64,000 nt of DNA from Actinacidiphila glaucinigra. GTDB taxonomy: Bacteria > Actinomycetota > Actinomycetes > Streptomycetales > Streptomycetaceae. Both the position numbers and the translations under genes were made by a program. The DNA lies in the NCBI RefSeq assembly GCF_900188405.1, contig NZ_FZOF01000018.1, positions 64,750-128,749 of the forward strand, given 5' to 3'. Below, piece by piece: positions 1-9,319 of this stretch; positions within the stretch are counted from its first letter, which is position 1, and the number at the start of each line of letters is the position of its first letter. Under the pieces are notes generated by a model. It searched no databases. It was not told the origin of the DNA and saw nothing but the letters and a program-made list of their open reading frames with translations.

Positions 1-377
1 CCCCGCAGGCGCTGGCCCACGCCCGCGAGCAGTGCCGCTGGTTCGGCGGCATGGTCGGCAACCACGTCGCCGACCTCGTCTCCAAGTACGGCGAGGGATC
101 CAGCGCCGTCCCCCAGGAGCTCACGGATTACATCCGGGCCCGCGAGGGGTACGACTACTCGCACCACGGCCGCACCGGCAACCCCGACACCGCGTTCGTC
201 CCCGACGAGATCGTCGACCGCTTCTGCCTCATCGGCACCGCCGAGCAGCACGTCGAGAAGCTGCGCGCCCTCGAGGCCCTCGGTGTCGACCAGTTCGCCC
301 TGTACGACATGCAGGACGCCAAGGAGTCCGTGATCGACGTCTACGGCTCCACCGTCATCCCCGCGCTCCGCGCCTGA
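1..377 (+). CDS. LLM-class F420-dependent oxidoreductase, C-terminal part (5' cut by window edge)
   Basis: The frame is open from the first base (first full codon at position 3) to a TGA at 375-377, so only the last ~124 residues are present. The text VDRFCLIGTAEQHVEKL followed by GVDQFALYDM is the usual C-terminal signature of luciferase-like monooxygenases (Bac_luciferase fold) that use F420 or FMN; the wording closely resembles the CPS_4043 subfamily (TIGR03842). It lies 67 bp upstream of a hydantoin/nucleobase permease on the same strand, a pairing seen in actinobacterial pyrimidine or hydantoin catabolic loci. The substrate cannot be told from this fragment. Confidence 0.8.
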   Translation, partial: PQALAHAREQCRWFGGMVGNHVADLVSKYGEGSSAVPQELTDYIRAREGYDYSHHGRTGNPDTAFVPDEIVDRFCLIGTAEQHVEKLRALEALGVDQFALYDMQDAKESVIDVYGSTVIPALRA

Positions 378-444
378 TCCCGGGTCCGCCATCCCCCCGC
401 ACGGCACGTTCGATCCCCGTACCCCTCGAACGAAGGGGGCTGCC

Positions 445-1977
<1,533 letters not shown>

Positions 1978-1988
1978 CCGCGCGTCCC

Positions 1989-2028
1989 GGGCCCGGGTCC
2001 GCCGCCCTCAGCGGCCGGGCCCGGGCCC
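1989..2028. terminator. GC-rich hairpin between convergent permease and pucR genes
   Basis: A near-perfect inverted repeat, arms 1989-2005 (GGGCCCGGGTCCGCCGC) and 2011-2028 (GCGGCCGGGCCCGGGCCC) around a 5-nt loop. It starts 12 bp after the permease stop and includes the last codons of the opposing gene. There is no T-tract, as is common for streptomycete terminators. It probably ends transcripts from both sides. Confidence 0.5.
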
Positions 2029-3651
2029 CGCGGCGCGCTGCGCCTCGTGCGCGAGCAGCGCCACATAGAGCGAGGTGAGCTGTTCCCAGTCGTCCAGGTC
2101 GATGCCGAGCAGCGACTCGATGCTCTGCAGTCGCCGGTACAGGGCGGGCCGGCTGACGTGGTGCACCTGGGCGGCCGCCGACTTGTTGCGGCCCGTCGCC
2201 AGATAGGTGCGCAGCACCTCCAGCAGCGCCGGGTTCCCCAGCAGGGGGCCCAGCTCCCGCCCGATGAAGGCCTGAAGCTCCGGCTCGTCGCGCAGCAGGC
2301 GCACCAGGCCGCGCAGCCGTACGTCGCGCAGCCGGGCCACCGGCGCGTCCGGCGGGCCGGCGACCGCCGCGTCCGCCACGTGCACCGCCTCGACGAAGGA
2401 GCGGCGCACCTCGTCCAGTTCCCGGCAGCCGAAGCCCGCGCCGACCACCACCGTACGGCCCCGCCCGGCCAGTTCCCCACGCACCCGCACCGCCACCTTG
2501 TGTACGGCGGCGTCGGCGTCCTGACCGGCGGGGATGCTCAGCAGGACCGCCGTACCGGCGGCGCCGATCCGGGCCACCAGCCCGGCGACGCCGGGGTGTT
2601 CGGCCAGCGCGTGCTCGATCAGCTCCGGCATGTCGTCCCGGCCCTGCGGCGCCGCGCCGAGGGGGCGGACGACGACGGGGACGAAGACGCGCCGGTTGAC
2701 CGGGAGGCCCGCGGCCCGCACCCGGGTGACCAACTGCTCGGGGCGGGCCGTGCCCGTCGCCAGGTCGTGCAGCAGCGACTCGGCGGCCTGGTCCTCCCAG
2801 CCCCGGTCCTGGTCGCCGAGGAGGCGGTGCATGGCCAGCGCCTCGGATGCACGGGCGCCCAGCACCCGGCCGAACTCCTCCGGGCCGTGGTGGCCGAAGA
2901 GCACCAGGCGCCCCCACTGCCTGCCCCGGGCCTCCAGCGGCGCGACGATCCAGCCGTCCGGGCCGACCGTCACCGCGCCGCTGCCGGCCAGTTCGGCGAC
3001 CTGGCCGGAGACCCGCTCCCAGTCGCGCAGCAGGTCGTTGAGCGAACCCTTGTCCCCGGCCGAGGCCAGCACGCGCTGCGCGAGGTTGACGACGACGGCG
3101 GGACATCCGCTGTGCGCCGCGATCTCGTCCAGCACCTGCTGGAGGCTGGCGCCGGAGAGGTTGAGGGCGGTCAGCGAGGAGCGGACCCGGTCGGAGAGGT
3201 CGAGCGCGGCGAACCGGCCGTGCACCAGCCGGGCGTGCACCTCCTCGGTGAGCCGGGCGAACGGCGCCGGGCGGTGCAGCACGACCAGCGGCACCCCGCA
3301 GCGCTCGGCGGCCCGGCGCATCGGCTCGGGCGTGGTGCGGAACGCCCGCCCGAGGCCCAGGACGACCGCCGCGACGTCGGCGCGCTGCATCGACTCGACG
3401 TACTCGCGCTGCGCCCGCTCGTCGCCCGCCAGCAGCAGGCCGGTGGTCAGCACCATCTCGCCGCCGCTGAGCATGACCCCGACGTCCAGCGCCTCGGCCA
3501 CGTGCAGCCAGCGCACCGCGCGGTGCAGATGGGCGGAACCGGCCACGACCTCCGGCACCCAGGGCGTCACGAGGTCCAGATCGAGCACGTCGCGCACGGT
3601 GAGCCGCCCCGCCGTGCTCGCCGGGGGTGTGTCCGGTCTGCCGTCGCTCAC
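2008..3651 (-). CDS. PucR-family transcriptional regulator
   Basis: 547 residues. The N-terminal PucR (purine catabolism regulator) domain starts TVRDVLDLDLVTPWVPEVVAG, the middle is a GGDEF-like fold typical of this family, and the C terminus holds the PucR-type HTH (PF13556): TYLATGRNKSAAAQ then HHVSRPALYRRLQSIESLLG. Such proteins switch purine, pyrimidine or hydantoin catabolic genes in response to a pathway metabolite. It is convergent with the NCS1 permease, which makes local control of that transport and oxidoreductase unit the simplest inference. Start taken at the first ATG; the PucR domain begins ~17 residues later, as expected. Confidence 0.88.
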   Translation of the reverse strand: MSDGRPDTPPASTAGRLTVRDVLDLDLVTPWVPEVVAGSAHLHRAVRWLHVAEALDVGVMLSGGEMVLTTGLLLAGDERAQREYVESMQRADVAAVVLGLGRAFRTTPEPMRRAAERCGVPLVVLHRPAPFARLTEEVHARLVHGRFAALDLSDRVRSSLTALNLSGASLQQVLDEIAAHSGCPAVVVNLAQRVLASAGDKGSLNDLLRDWERVSGQVAELAGSGAVTVGPDGWIVAPLEARGRQWGRLVLFGHHGPEEFGRVLGARASEALAMHRLLGDQDRGWEDQAAESLLHDLATGTARPEQLVTRVRAAGLPVNRRVFVPVVVRPLGAAPQGRDDMPELIEHALAEHPGVAGLVARIGAAGTAVLLSIPAGQDADAAVHKVAVRVRGELAGRGRTVVVGAGFGCRELDEVRRSFVEAVHVADAAVAGPPDAPVARLRDVRLRGLVRLLRDEPELQAFIGRELGPLLGNPALLEVLRTYLATGRNKSAAAQVHHVSRPALYRRLQSIESLLGIDLDDWEQLTSLYVALLAHEAQRAAGPGPGR

Positions 3652-3731
3652 GCGCCCACGCCCGTCCCTCGTGCCGCCAGGGGTGGGAGTCTAATCACCC
3701 CTGCCCCGCCCGGGGCCGTCCGTGCGGGGGA

Positions 3732-4586
3732 TCAGAGCCCGTAGACGCGCCGGGCCGTGCCGGAGAAGACCTCCCGCCGCTCGGCCTCGGCCAGTTCGCC
3801 GGTCAGCACGCGGGCGGTGTCGACCACCTCGGCGTAGGAGGCGGCGAGCCGGCACACCGGCCAGTCGGAGCCGAACATGAGGCGGTTCGGTCCGAAGGCG
3901 TCGAGCACGGTGGCCGCGTAGGGCGCGAGGTCCGCCGTCGTCCAGGTGTCCCACTCGGCCTCGGTGACCATGCCGGAGAGCTTGCAGACGGTGTTGGGCC
4001 GCGCGGCCAGCGACCGCACGTCCTCGCCCCACGGCTGCGTGGCGCCCTCGGCGACGAGCGGCTTGCCCAGGTGGTCGAGGACGAACACCAGCTCGGGCAC
4101 GAGGCCCGCGGCGCGGGTGGCGGCCGGGAGCTGGTGGGGGAGCACCACCAGGTCGTAGACGAGCCCGGCGTCGGCCACCGCGCGCAGTCCGCGCAGTACG
4201 TCGGGACGGAGCAGCCACTGCGGGTCGGGTTCGCCCTGTACCTGGTGGCGGATTCCCACCAGGCGCTCCCCGCCTGGCAGTTCGCGCAGGGCCGCCAGCC
4301 GGTCGGCGACCGCGGGGTCCGTCAGGTCGGTCCAGCCGACCACCCCGGCCACCAGGTCGCTGCCCGCGGCCAGCGCCAGGAACTCCGGGGTCTCCGCGGC
4401 CACCGTGACGGTCTGGACGAGGACGGTCGCGGTGACGCCCGCTGCCTTGGCCTCCGGCTCCAGGTCGGCGAGGGAGAAGTCGCGGCGCAGCGGGGCCAGC
4501 CGTTCCCCGGTGATCCAGTCCTGGTCGCGCACCGACAGGTCCCACAGGTGGTGGTGCGCGTCGACGATGCCCTCGACCGCGGTCAC
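3732..4586 (-). CDS. Amidohydrolase-family sugar lactonase (L-fuconolactonase-type)
   Basis: 284 residues from a GTG start whose last bases overlap the upstream stop (GTGA), in place of the longer open frame with no domain in its first 64 codons. It begins with IVDAHHHLWDL, the metal-binding HxH strand of the COG3618 amidohydrolase family, and later shows LVFVLDHLGKP and MFGSDWPVC (conserved His and Asp ligands). Members hydrolyse sugar lactones such as L-fuconolactone or L-rhamnonolactone. It is the last gene of a five-gene operon that supplies all early steps of oxidative L-fucose breakdown, so L-fucono-1,5-lactone hydrolysis is the likely reaction. Confidence 0.85.
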   Translation of the reverse strand: MTAVEGIVDAHHHLWDLSVRDQDWITGERLAPLRRDFSLADLEPEAKAAGVTATVLVQTVTVAAETPEFLALAAGSDLVAGVVGWTDLTDPAVADRLAALRELPGGERLVGIRHQVQGEPDPQWLLRPDVLRGLRAVADAGLVYDLVVLPHQLPAATRAAGLVPELVFVLDHLGKPLVAEGATQPWGEDVRSLAARPNTVCKLSGMVTEAEWDTWTTADLAPYAATVLDAFGPNRLMFGSDWPVCRLAASYAEVVDTARVLTGELAEAERREVFSGTARRVYGL

Positions 4587-4894
4587 AGCTCCCACACCAC
4601 CGGCAGCGGCGCGCCGGCGCCCTCGGCGGAGTAGTCGTGGGCGACCTCCAGCAGCTCCGCCATCCGCGCCTGCCAGGCGATGTTGACGGGCAGCCGCTCC
4701 AGCGCGGCGAGCATCGCCGGGTAGTCGTCGACGTCCAGCAGATGGAAGAGGTCGACGCCGCTGCGCCAGATCGTCCACTCCCGTACGCCCGCGCCGCGGA
4801 TGGCGGCGGTCAGTTCCGCGGGCACCTCGCGGTGCGCGGCCTCGTACGCGGCGATCCGGTCCGCTCGCACCGTGGTGTGCAGGGCGACCCTCAT
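4583..4894 (-). CDS. L-rhamnose/L-fucose mutarotase family protein
   Basis: 103 residues, the normal size of RhaM-type mutarotases (PF05336). The sequence MRVALHTTVRADRIAAYEAA, the WTIWRSGVDLFHLLDVDDY strand and the closing HDYSAEG/PVVWEL segment fit the family, which interconverts alpha and beta anomers of 6-deoxyhexoses. Start and stop both overlap neighbours by ATGA/GTGA, indicating tight translational coupling. In this operon it would supply the anomer used by the aldo/keto reductase dehydrogenase. Specificity (fucose or rhamnose) is inferred from neighbours only. Confidence 0.85.
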   Translation of the reverse strand: MRVALHTTVRADRIAAYEAAHREVPAELTAAIRGAGVREWTIWRSGVDLFHLLDVDDYPAMLAALERLPVNIAWQARMAELLEVAHDYSAEGAGAPLPVVWEL

Positions 4895-5883
4895 GACACC
4901 TCCTCGTCCGGTACGGGCACGTCGGCGCCGAGCAGGCCCTCGGCGCGCAGATCGGCCCACATCGGGGCCGGCAGCGGCAGCCGCAGCAGTGCGGCGGTGT
5001 CCCGCGCCTCGTCGGCGGAGCGCAGTCCCACCAGCGTGCTCGCGACGGCGGGATGGGCCGCGGGGAAGCGCAGCGCGGCCGCGCGCAGCGGCACGCCGTG
5101 CCGGCCCGTCACCGACCGCAGGCGCCGGGCGCGGGCCAGCACGGGCTCCGGGGCGGGGGCGTAGTCGTAGGTGGCGCCCTCGCCCGGGTCGATCAGCAGG
5201 CCGGAGTTGAAGGCGCCGCCCACGACCACGCTCGCGCCGCGGGACGCCGCCAGCGGCAGCACCTCGGCCAGGCCCTCCTGCTCCAGCAGCGTGTAGCGGC
5301 CGGCCATCAGCACCACGTCGACGTCGGTGTCGCGCAGGAAGCGGGCGAGCATGGCGGTCTGGTTCATGCCCGCGCCGATCGCGCGGACGACGCCCTCCGC
5401 GCGCAGTCGCTCCAGCGCCGGGTACCCCTGGCCGAAGGCCTCCTCGGCGTGGTCGTCGGGGTCGTGGAGGTAGACCAGGTCGACGTGGTCCAGGCCCAGG
5501 CGCTCCAGGCTGGCCTCGATGGAGCGCCGGACGCCGTCGGCGCTGAAGTCCCAGACCCGGCGCAGCCGGGCGGGCACGGCGAAGCCGTTCGCCAGGTCGT
5601 CCCCGCCGGGACCGCCGGGCTCCAGCAGCCGCCCCACCTTGGTCGAGACGGTGTACCCGGCGCGCGGCCGGTCGCGCAGGGCGGCGCCGAGCCGGCGCTC
5701 GGACAGGCCGAGCCCGTAGTGGGGCGCGGTGTCGAAGTAGCGGACGCCGGCGTCCCACGCGGCGTCCACGGCCGCGCGGGCGGCGTCGTCGCCGACCGGG
5801 GTGAACAGGTTGCCGATCGGGGCGGCCCCGAAGCCCAGCTCGGTGACGGCGACACCGCTGCGGCCCAGGGTGGAGGTGCGCAT
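4891..5883 (-). CDS. Aldo/keto reductase, probable L-fucose (6-deoxyhexose) dehydrogenase
   Basis: 330 residues from an ATG at 5883; the frame stays open upstream but without family sequence. It has the AKR start LGRSGVAVTELGFGAAPIGN, catalytic Asp and Tyr in YFDTAPHYGLGLSERRLG, Lys in STKVGRLL and the His of VDLVYLHDPDD. The family (COG0667, like plant L-galactose dehydrogenase and bacterial D-threo-aldose/L-fucose dehydrogenases) oxidises the C1 of sugars to lactones with NAD(P)+. It is 14 bp downstream of the SDR gene and overlaps the mutarotase by ATGA. First oxidative step of the pathway in this operon. Confidence 0.85.
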   Translation of the reverse strand: MRTSTLGRSGVAVTELGFGAAPIGNLFTPVGDDAARAAVDAAWDAGVRYFDTAPHYGLGLSERRLGAALRDRPRAGYTVSTKVGRLLEPGGPGGDDLANGFAVPARLRRVWDFSADGVRRSIEASLERLGLDHVDLVYLHDPDDHAEEAFGQGYPALERLRAEGVVRAIGAGMNQTAMLARFLRDTDVDVVLMAGRYTLLEQEGLAEVLPLAASRGASVVVGGAFNSGLLIDPGEGATYDYAPAPEPVLARARRLRSVTGRHGVPLRAAALRFPAAHPAVASTLVGLRSADEARDTAALLRLPLPAPMWADLRAEGLLGADVPVPDEEVS

Positions 5884-5897
5884 CGCGGTCCTGCCCC

Positions 5898-6665
5898 TCA
5901 CTGCCCGGCGGGGCGCAGCCGCAGCCCGGCCATGCCGCCGTCCACGGCGAGCGCGGTGCCGGTGACGGAGGCCGCGGCGGGACTCGCCAGGTAGACGATG
6001 GCGGCGGCGACCTCGTCGGCGGTCACCAGCCGGCCCATCGGCTGCCGGGCGTCGAGGGCGGCGCGTTCCGCCTCGGGGTCGTCCGCGGCGTCCAGCAGCC
6101 GGGCCACCCACGGGGTGTCGGCGGTACCGGGGTTGACGCAGTTGACCCGGATTCCCTCGCGGACGTGGTCAGCGGCCATCGCCAGGGTCAGCGAGAGCAC
6201 GGCGCCCTTGCTGGCGCTGTACAGCGCGCGCTGCGGCAGCCCGGCGGTGGCGGCGATGGAGCAGGTGTTGACGATCGCGGGCCGGGCCGAGCGCCGCAGG
6301 TACGGGAGCGCCGCGCGGGTGGTGCGCACCATGCCCAGCACATTGACGTCGAGCACGCGGTGCCACTGCTCGTCGGGGTTGTCCTCGACGGTGCCCGCCG
6401 CCCCGATGCCCGCGTTGTTGACGAGGACGTCGAGGCCGCCGAGCGCCTCCGCGGCGGCGTCCACGGCGGCGCGGGTGGAGGCGTCGTCGGACACGTCGGC
6501 CTTGAAACCGGTCAGCTGCCCGGGCAGTCCGTCCGGCGCCAGGTCCAGTACGGCGACCCGCGCGCCGCGCGCGGCCAGCAGCCGCGCGGTCGCCAGGCCG
6601 ATCCCGGAGGCGCCGCCCGTGACCAGGGCGCCGAGGCCCTCCAGGTCGCGCAACTCCTCGCTCAT
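5898..6665 (-). CDS. SDR dehydrogenase, probable 2-keto-3-deoxy-L-fuconate dehydrogenase
   Basis: 255-residue classical short-chain dehydrogenase: TGGASGIGLATARLL (NAD(P) site), LVNNAGIGAAG, the serine in NTCSIAATAG, and the catalytic YSASKGAV, ending with VTGTALAVDGGMAG. The start ATG at 6665 overlaps the stop of the upstream enolase-superfamily gene (ATGA). In Xanthomonas-type L-fucose catabolism an SDR oxidises 2-keto-3-deoxy-L-fuconate to the 2,4-diketo acid; position directly after the dehydratase supports that role. The family is certain, the substrate is by context. Confidence 0.85.
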   Translation of the reverse strand: MSEELRDLEGLGALVTGGASGIGLATARLLAARGARVAVLDLAPDGLPGQLTGFKADVSDDASTRAAVDAAAEALGGLDVLVNNAGIGAAGTVEDNPDEQWHRVLDVNVLGMVRTTRAALPYLRRSARPAIVNTCSIAATAGLPQRALYSASKGAVLSLTLAMAADHVREGIRVNCVNPGTADTPWVARLLDAADDPEAERAALDARQPMGRLVTADEVAAAIVYLASPAAASVTGTALAVDGGMAGLRLRPAGQ

Positions 6666-8002
6666 GCCGTCCCACCTTCCTGCCGTGCCCGGTCGGCCAC
6701 CCAGAACGTACCGTCGGGGTAGCGGTACGCGTCGATCGATTCCGGTCGCATCTGCGCGGAGAAACCGGGTGCCACCGGGGCGGTGTAGTGGCCGCGGCGC
6801 ATGACGACCGGTGTGGTGAAGTGCTCGTGGAGGTGGTCCACGTACTCGATGGCACGGTCCTCGGTCGTCCCGGCCAGCGCCACGAAGTCGAACATCGACA
6901 GGTGCTGCACCAGTTCGCACAGCCCGACGCCGCCCGCGTGCGGGCACACCGGGACGTCGAAGGCCGCGGCCAGCAGCAGGATCGCCAGGTTCTCGTTGAC
7001 CCCGCCGACCCGTGCCGCGTCGATCTGCAGCACGTCGATCGCGCCGGCCTGCAGCAACTGCTTGAAGACGATGCGGTTCTGCACGTGCTCGCCGGTGGCG
7101 ACCCGGACCGGGGCGACCGCCTTGCGGATCGCGGCGTGGCCGAGGACGTCGTCGGGGGAGGTGGGTTCCTCGATCCAGTACGGGTCGAACTCGGCCAGCG
7201 CGGTCACCCAGGAGACGGCCTCGGCGACGCCCCACCGCTGGTTGGCGTCGATCGCGATGCGCACGTCCGGGCCCACGGCGGCGCGGGCCGCGCGCATGCG
7301 CCGTACGTCGTCGCCGAAGTCGGCGCCGACCTTCAGCTTGATCTGGGTGAAGCCGTCGGCCACGGCCTGCTCGGCGAGCCGGGTCAGCTTCTCGTCGGAG
7401 TAGCCGAGCCAGCCGGGAGAGGTGGTGTAGCCGGGGTAGCCGTGTTCCAGCAGCGCGGCGGTGCGCGCGGCGGCGCCCTCGCGGCCCGCGCGCAGCAGTT
7501 CGAGCGCGCGCTCGGGGGTGAGGGCGTCCTCGATGTAGCGGAAGTCGACCTGGGAGACGAGCCATTCGGGGTCGCCCTCGGCCAGCAGCCGCCACAGCGG
7601 CAGGCCCCGGCGCTTGGCGGCCAGGTCCCACACGGCGTTGACGACGGCCCCGATCGCCATGTGCATCACGCCCTTCTCGGGCCCCAGCCAGCGCAGCTGG
7701 CTGTCGCCGGTCAGGTCGCGCGCCACGGAGCCGGGGTCGGCGCACAGCTCGTCGACCGGCCGGCCGACGAGGTGGGGGCGGAGTGCCTCGATCGCCGCGA
7801 CCTGGACGTCGTTGCCCCGGCCGATGGTGAAGACGAAGCCGTGACCCTCATGGCCGTCGTCGGCGTCGGTGCGCAGCACCACGTACGCGGCGGAGTAGTC
7901 GGGATCCGGATTCATCGCGTCCGAGCCGTCGAGTTCCCGCGAGGTGGGGAAGCGGATGTCGCTGGTGTCGATCGCGGTGATGCGGGCGGAGGTTGCGGAC
8001 AA
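6662..8002 (-). CDS. Enolase-superfamily sugar acid dehydratase, L-fuconate dehydratase type
   Basis: 446 residues from a TTG at 8002, which has an AAAGG ribosome site 8 nt upstream and removes 51 codons of non-family sequence; FucD of Xanthomonas is about 441. Active-site features are visible: KLK at residues 222-224, IAIDANQRW (metal Asp), YWIEEPTSPDD (metal Glu), ATGEHVQNRIVFKQLLQ (metal Glu), and CPHAGGVGLCE (general His and Glu). The opening residues SARITAIDTSDIRFPTS also match FucD. It dehydrates L-fuconate to 2-keto-3-deoxy-L-fuconate. First gene of the minus-strand operon, transcribed from the promoter region shared with the ABC importer. Confidence 0.88.
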   Translation of the reverse strand: MSATSARITAIDTSDIRFPTSRELDGSDAMNPDPDYSAAYVVLRTDADDGHEGHGFVFTIGRGNDVQVAAIEALRPHLVGRPVDELCADPGSVARDLTGDSQLRWLGPEKGVMHMAIGAVVNAVWDLAAKRRGLPLWRLLAEGDPEWLVSQVDFRYIEDALTPERALELLRAGREGAAARTAALLEHGYPGYTTSPGWLGYSDEKLTRLAEQAVADGFTQIKLKVGADFGDDVRRMRAARAAVGPDVRIAIDANQRWGVAEAVSWVTALAEFDPYWIEEPTSPDDVLGHAAIRKAVAPVRVATGEHVQNRIVFKQLLQAGAIDVLQIDAARVGGVNENLAILLLAAAFDVPVCPHAGGVGLCELVQHLSMFDFVALAGTTEDRAIEYVDHLHEHFTTPVVMRRGHYTAPVAPGFSAQMRPESIDAYRYPDGTFWVADRARQEGGTA

Positions 8003-8031
8003 GTGGCTGCCTTTCACGCTCGGCCTGGCCA

Positions 8032-8201
8032 AGACATCGGAGGTCTCGCGCCACGGTGACTCTAGGGCCCCAGGACGGGACTGGCAATCCATTCCTCGGA
8101 TGTCTCGCCTGTCGAACTCCATTCGATCGTGTCCGTATAAGGGGTTGTCAGGCACGCGAGACGGACTTACCTTCCTCTCGTCCGGGATACCTCGGATGAA
8201 T
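8032..8201. promoter_or_regulatory. Three copies of a 15-bp imperfect palindrome in the divergent fucose-locus promoter
   Basis: Three related sites lie between the dehydratase and the importer gene: 8032-8046 AGACATCGGAGGTCT, 8091-8105 ATTCCTCGGATGTCT and 8187-8201 ATACCTCGGATGAAT. Each reads as two half-sites of the form AnACMTC / GAKGTnT around a central C or G. This resembles operators of FadR/FCD-type GntR regulators, but no regulator gene sits in the cluster, so control would be in trans. The sites flank both start regions, suggesting that both operons are controlled together. Confidence 0.5.
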
Positions 8202-8233
8202 CGCCCGGCTTACCCGGACAGGGAGAACACGGC

Positions 8234-9286
8234 ATGAAGCCCGCCCGCACGCGCTCCACCGCCGCGATAGCCGCGGCCGTTCTCGTCACGGCCGCCCTCG
8301 CCACCGCCTGCAACCGCGGCAGCACCGGCACCGCCGCCGGCTCCGGCGACGACAAGCCCGCCATCGGCATCGACCTGCCGCGCTCCGACTCCGACTTCTG
8401 GAACTCCTACGCGCAGTACCTCGAGAAGGGCATCAAGGACGACGGCCTGAACGCGCTGCCGCGGAGCAACTCCCAGAACGACGTCACCAAGCTCGTCGCC
8501 AACGTCCAGGTCTTCCAGAACACCGGGGCCAAGGCCGTCGTCATGGCCCCGCAGGACACCGGCGCCATCGCCTCCACCCTCGACACCCTCGCCGGCAAGA
8601 AGATCCCCGTGGTCAGCGTGGACACCCGCCCCGACAAGGGCGACGTCTACATGGTCGTCCGCGCCGACAACAAGGCGTACGGCACCAAGGCCTGCGAGTT
8701 CCTGGGCGAGCAACTGGGCGGCAAGGGCAAGGTCGCCGAGTTCCAGGGCGCTCTGGACTCCATCAACGGCCGTGACCGCTCCGAGGCGTTCGCGGCGTGC
8801 ATGAAGGAGAAGTTCCCCGGCATCACGGTCTTCGAGCTGCCCACCGACTGGAAGGGCGACGTCGCCTCCGCCAAGCTGCAGAGCCTGCTCGCCCAGCACC
8901 CCGACCTCAACGGCATCTACATGCAGGCCGGCGGTGTCTTCCTGCAGCCGACGCTCGCCCTGCTCAAGCAGAAGGGCCTGCTCAAGCCGGCCGGGCAGAA
9001 GGGCCACATCAGCATCGTCTCCAACGACGGCATCCCGCAGGAGCTGGACGCCATCCGCAAGGGCGAGATCGACGCGACCGTCTCCCAGCCCGCCGACCTC
9101 TACGCGAAGTACGCGCTGTACTACGCCAAGGCCGCCGCCGAGGGGAAGACCTTCAAGGCGGGTCCCACCGACCACGACTCGACGATCATCAGCATCCCCA
9201 ACGGCCTGGAGGACCAGCTCCCCGCGCCGCTGGTGACCAAGGAGAACGTCGACGACAAGGCCCTGTGGGGCAACAACATCGGCTGA
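8234..9286 (+). CDS. Sugar ABC transporter substrate-binding lipoprotein
   Basis: 350 residues. A lipoprotein signal peptide ends in LATAC with the lipid-anchored Cys at about residue 26, after two Arg and a hydrophobic stretch. The mature part is a type I periplasmic binding protein of the Peripla_BP_4 (RbsB-like) kind, with PAIGIDLPRSDSDFWNSYA, KIPVVSVDTRP and IVSNDGIPQELDAIRKGEI. It captures a monosaccharide outside the membrane and delivers it to the ATPase and permease encoded next. Divergence from the L-fucose enzymes suggests a 6-deoxyhexose ligand; this is inference. Confidence 0.9.
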   Translation: MKPARTRSTAAIAAAVLVTAALATACNRGSTGTAAGSGDDKPAIGIDLPRSDSDFWNSYAQYLEKGIKDDGLNALPRSNSQNDVTKLVANVQVFQNTGAKAVVMAPQDTGAIASTLDTLAGKKIPVVSVDTRPDKGDVYMVVRADNKAYGTKACEFLGEQLGGKGKVAEFQGALDSINGRDRSEAFAACMKEKFPGITVFELPTDWKGDVASAKLQSLLAQHPDLNGIYMQAGGVFLQPTLALLKQKGLLKPAGQKGHISIVSNDGIPQELDAIRKGEIDATVSQPADLYAKYALYYAKAAAEGKTFKAGPTDHDSTIISIPNGLEDQLPAPLVTKENVDDKALWGNNIG

Positions 9287-9319
9287 CCGCCCGTCCGCAC
9301 CGAAGAACGGAAGACCACC

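Noticed and set aside
2047..3744. Long plus-strand frame of 565 codons opposite the PucR gene
   Set aside because: Shadow frame caused by high third-position GC; no domain, and the minus-strand protein is a clear PucR.
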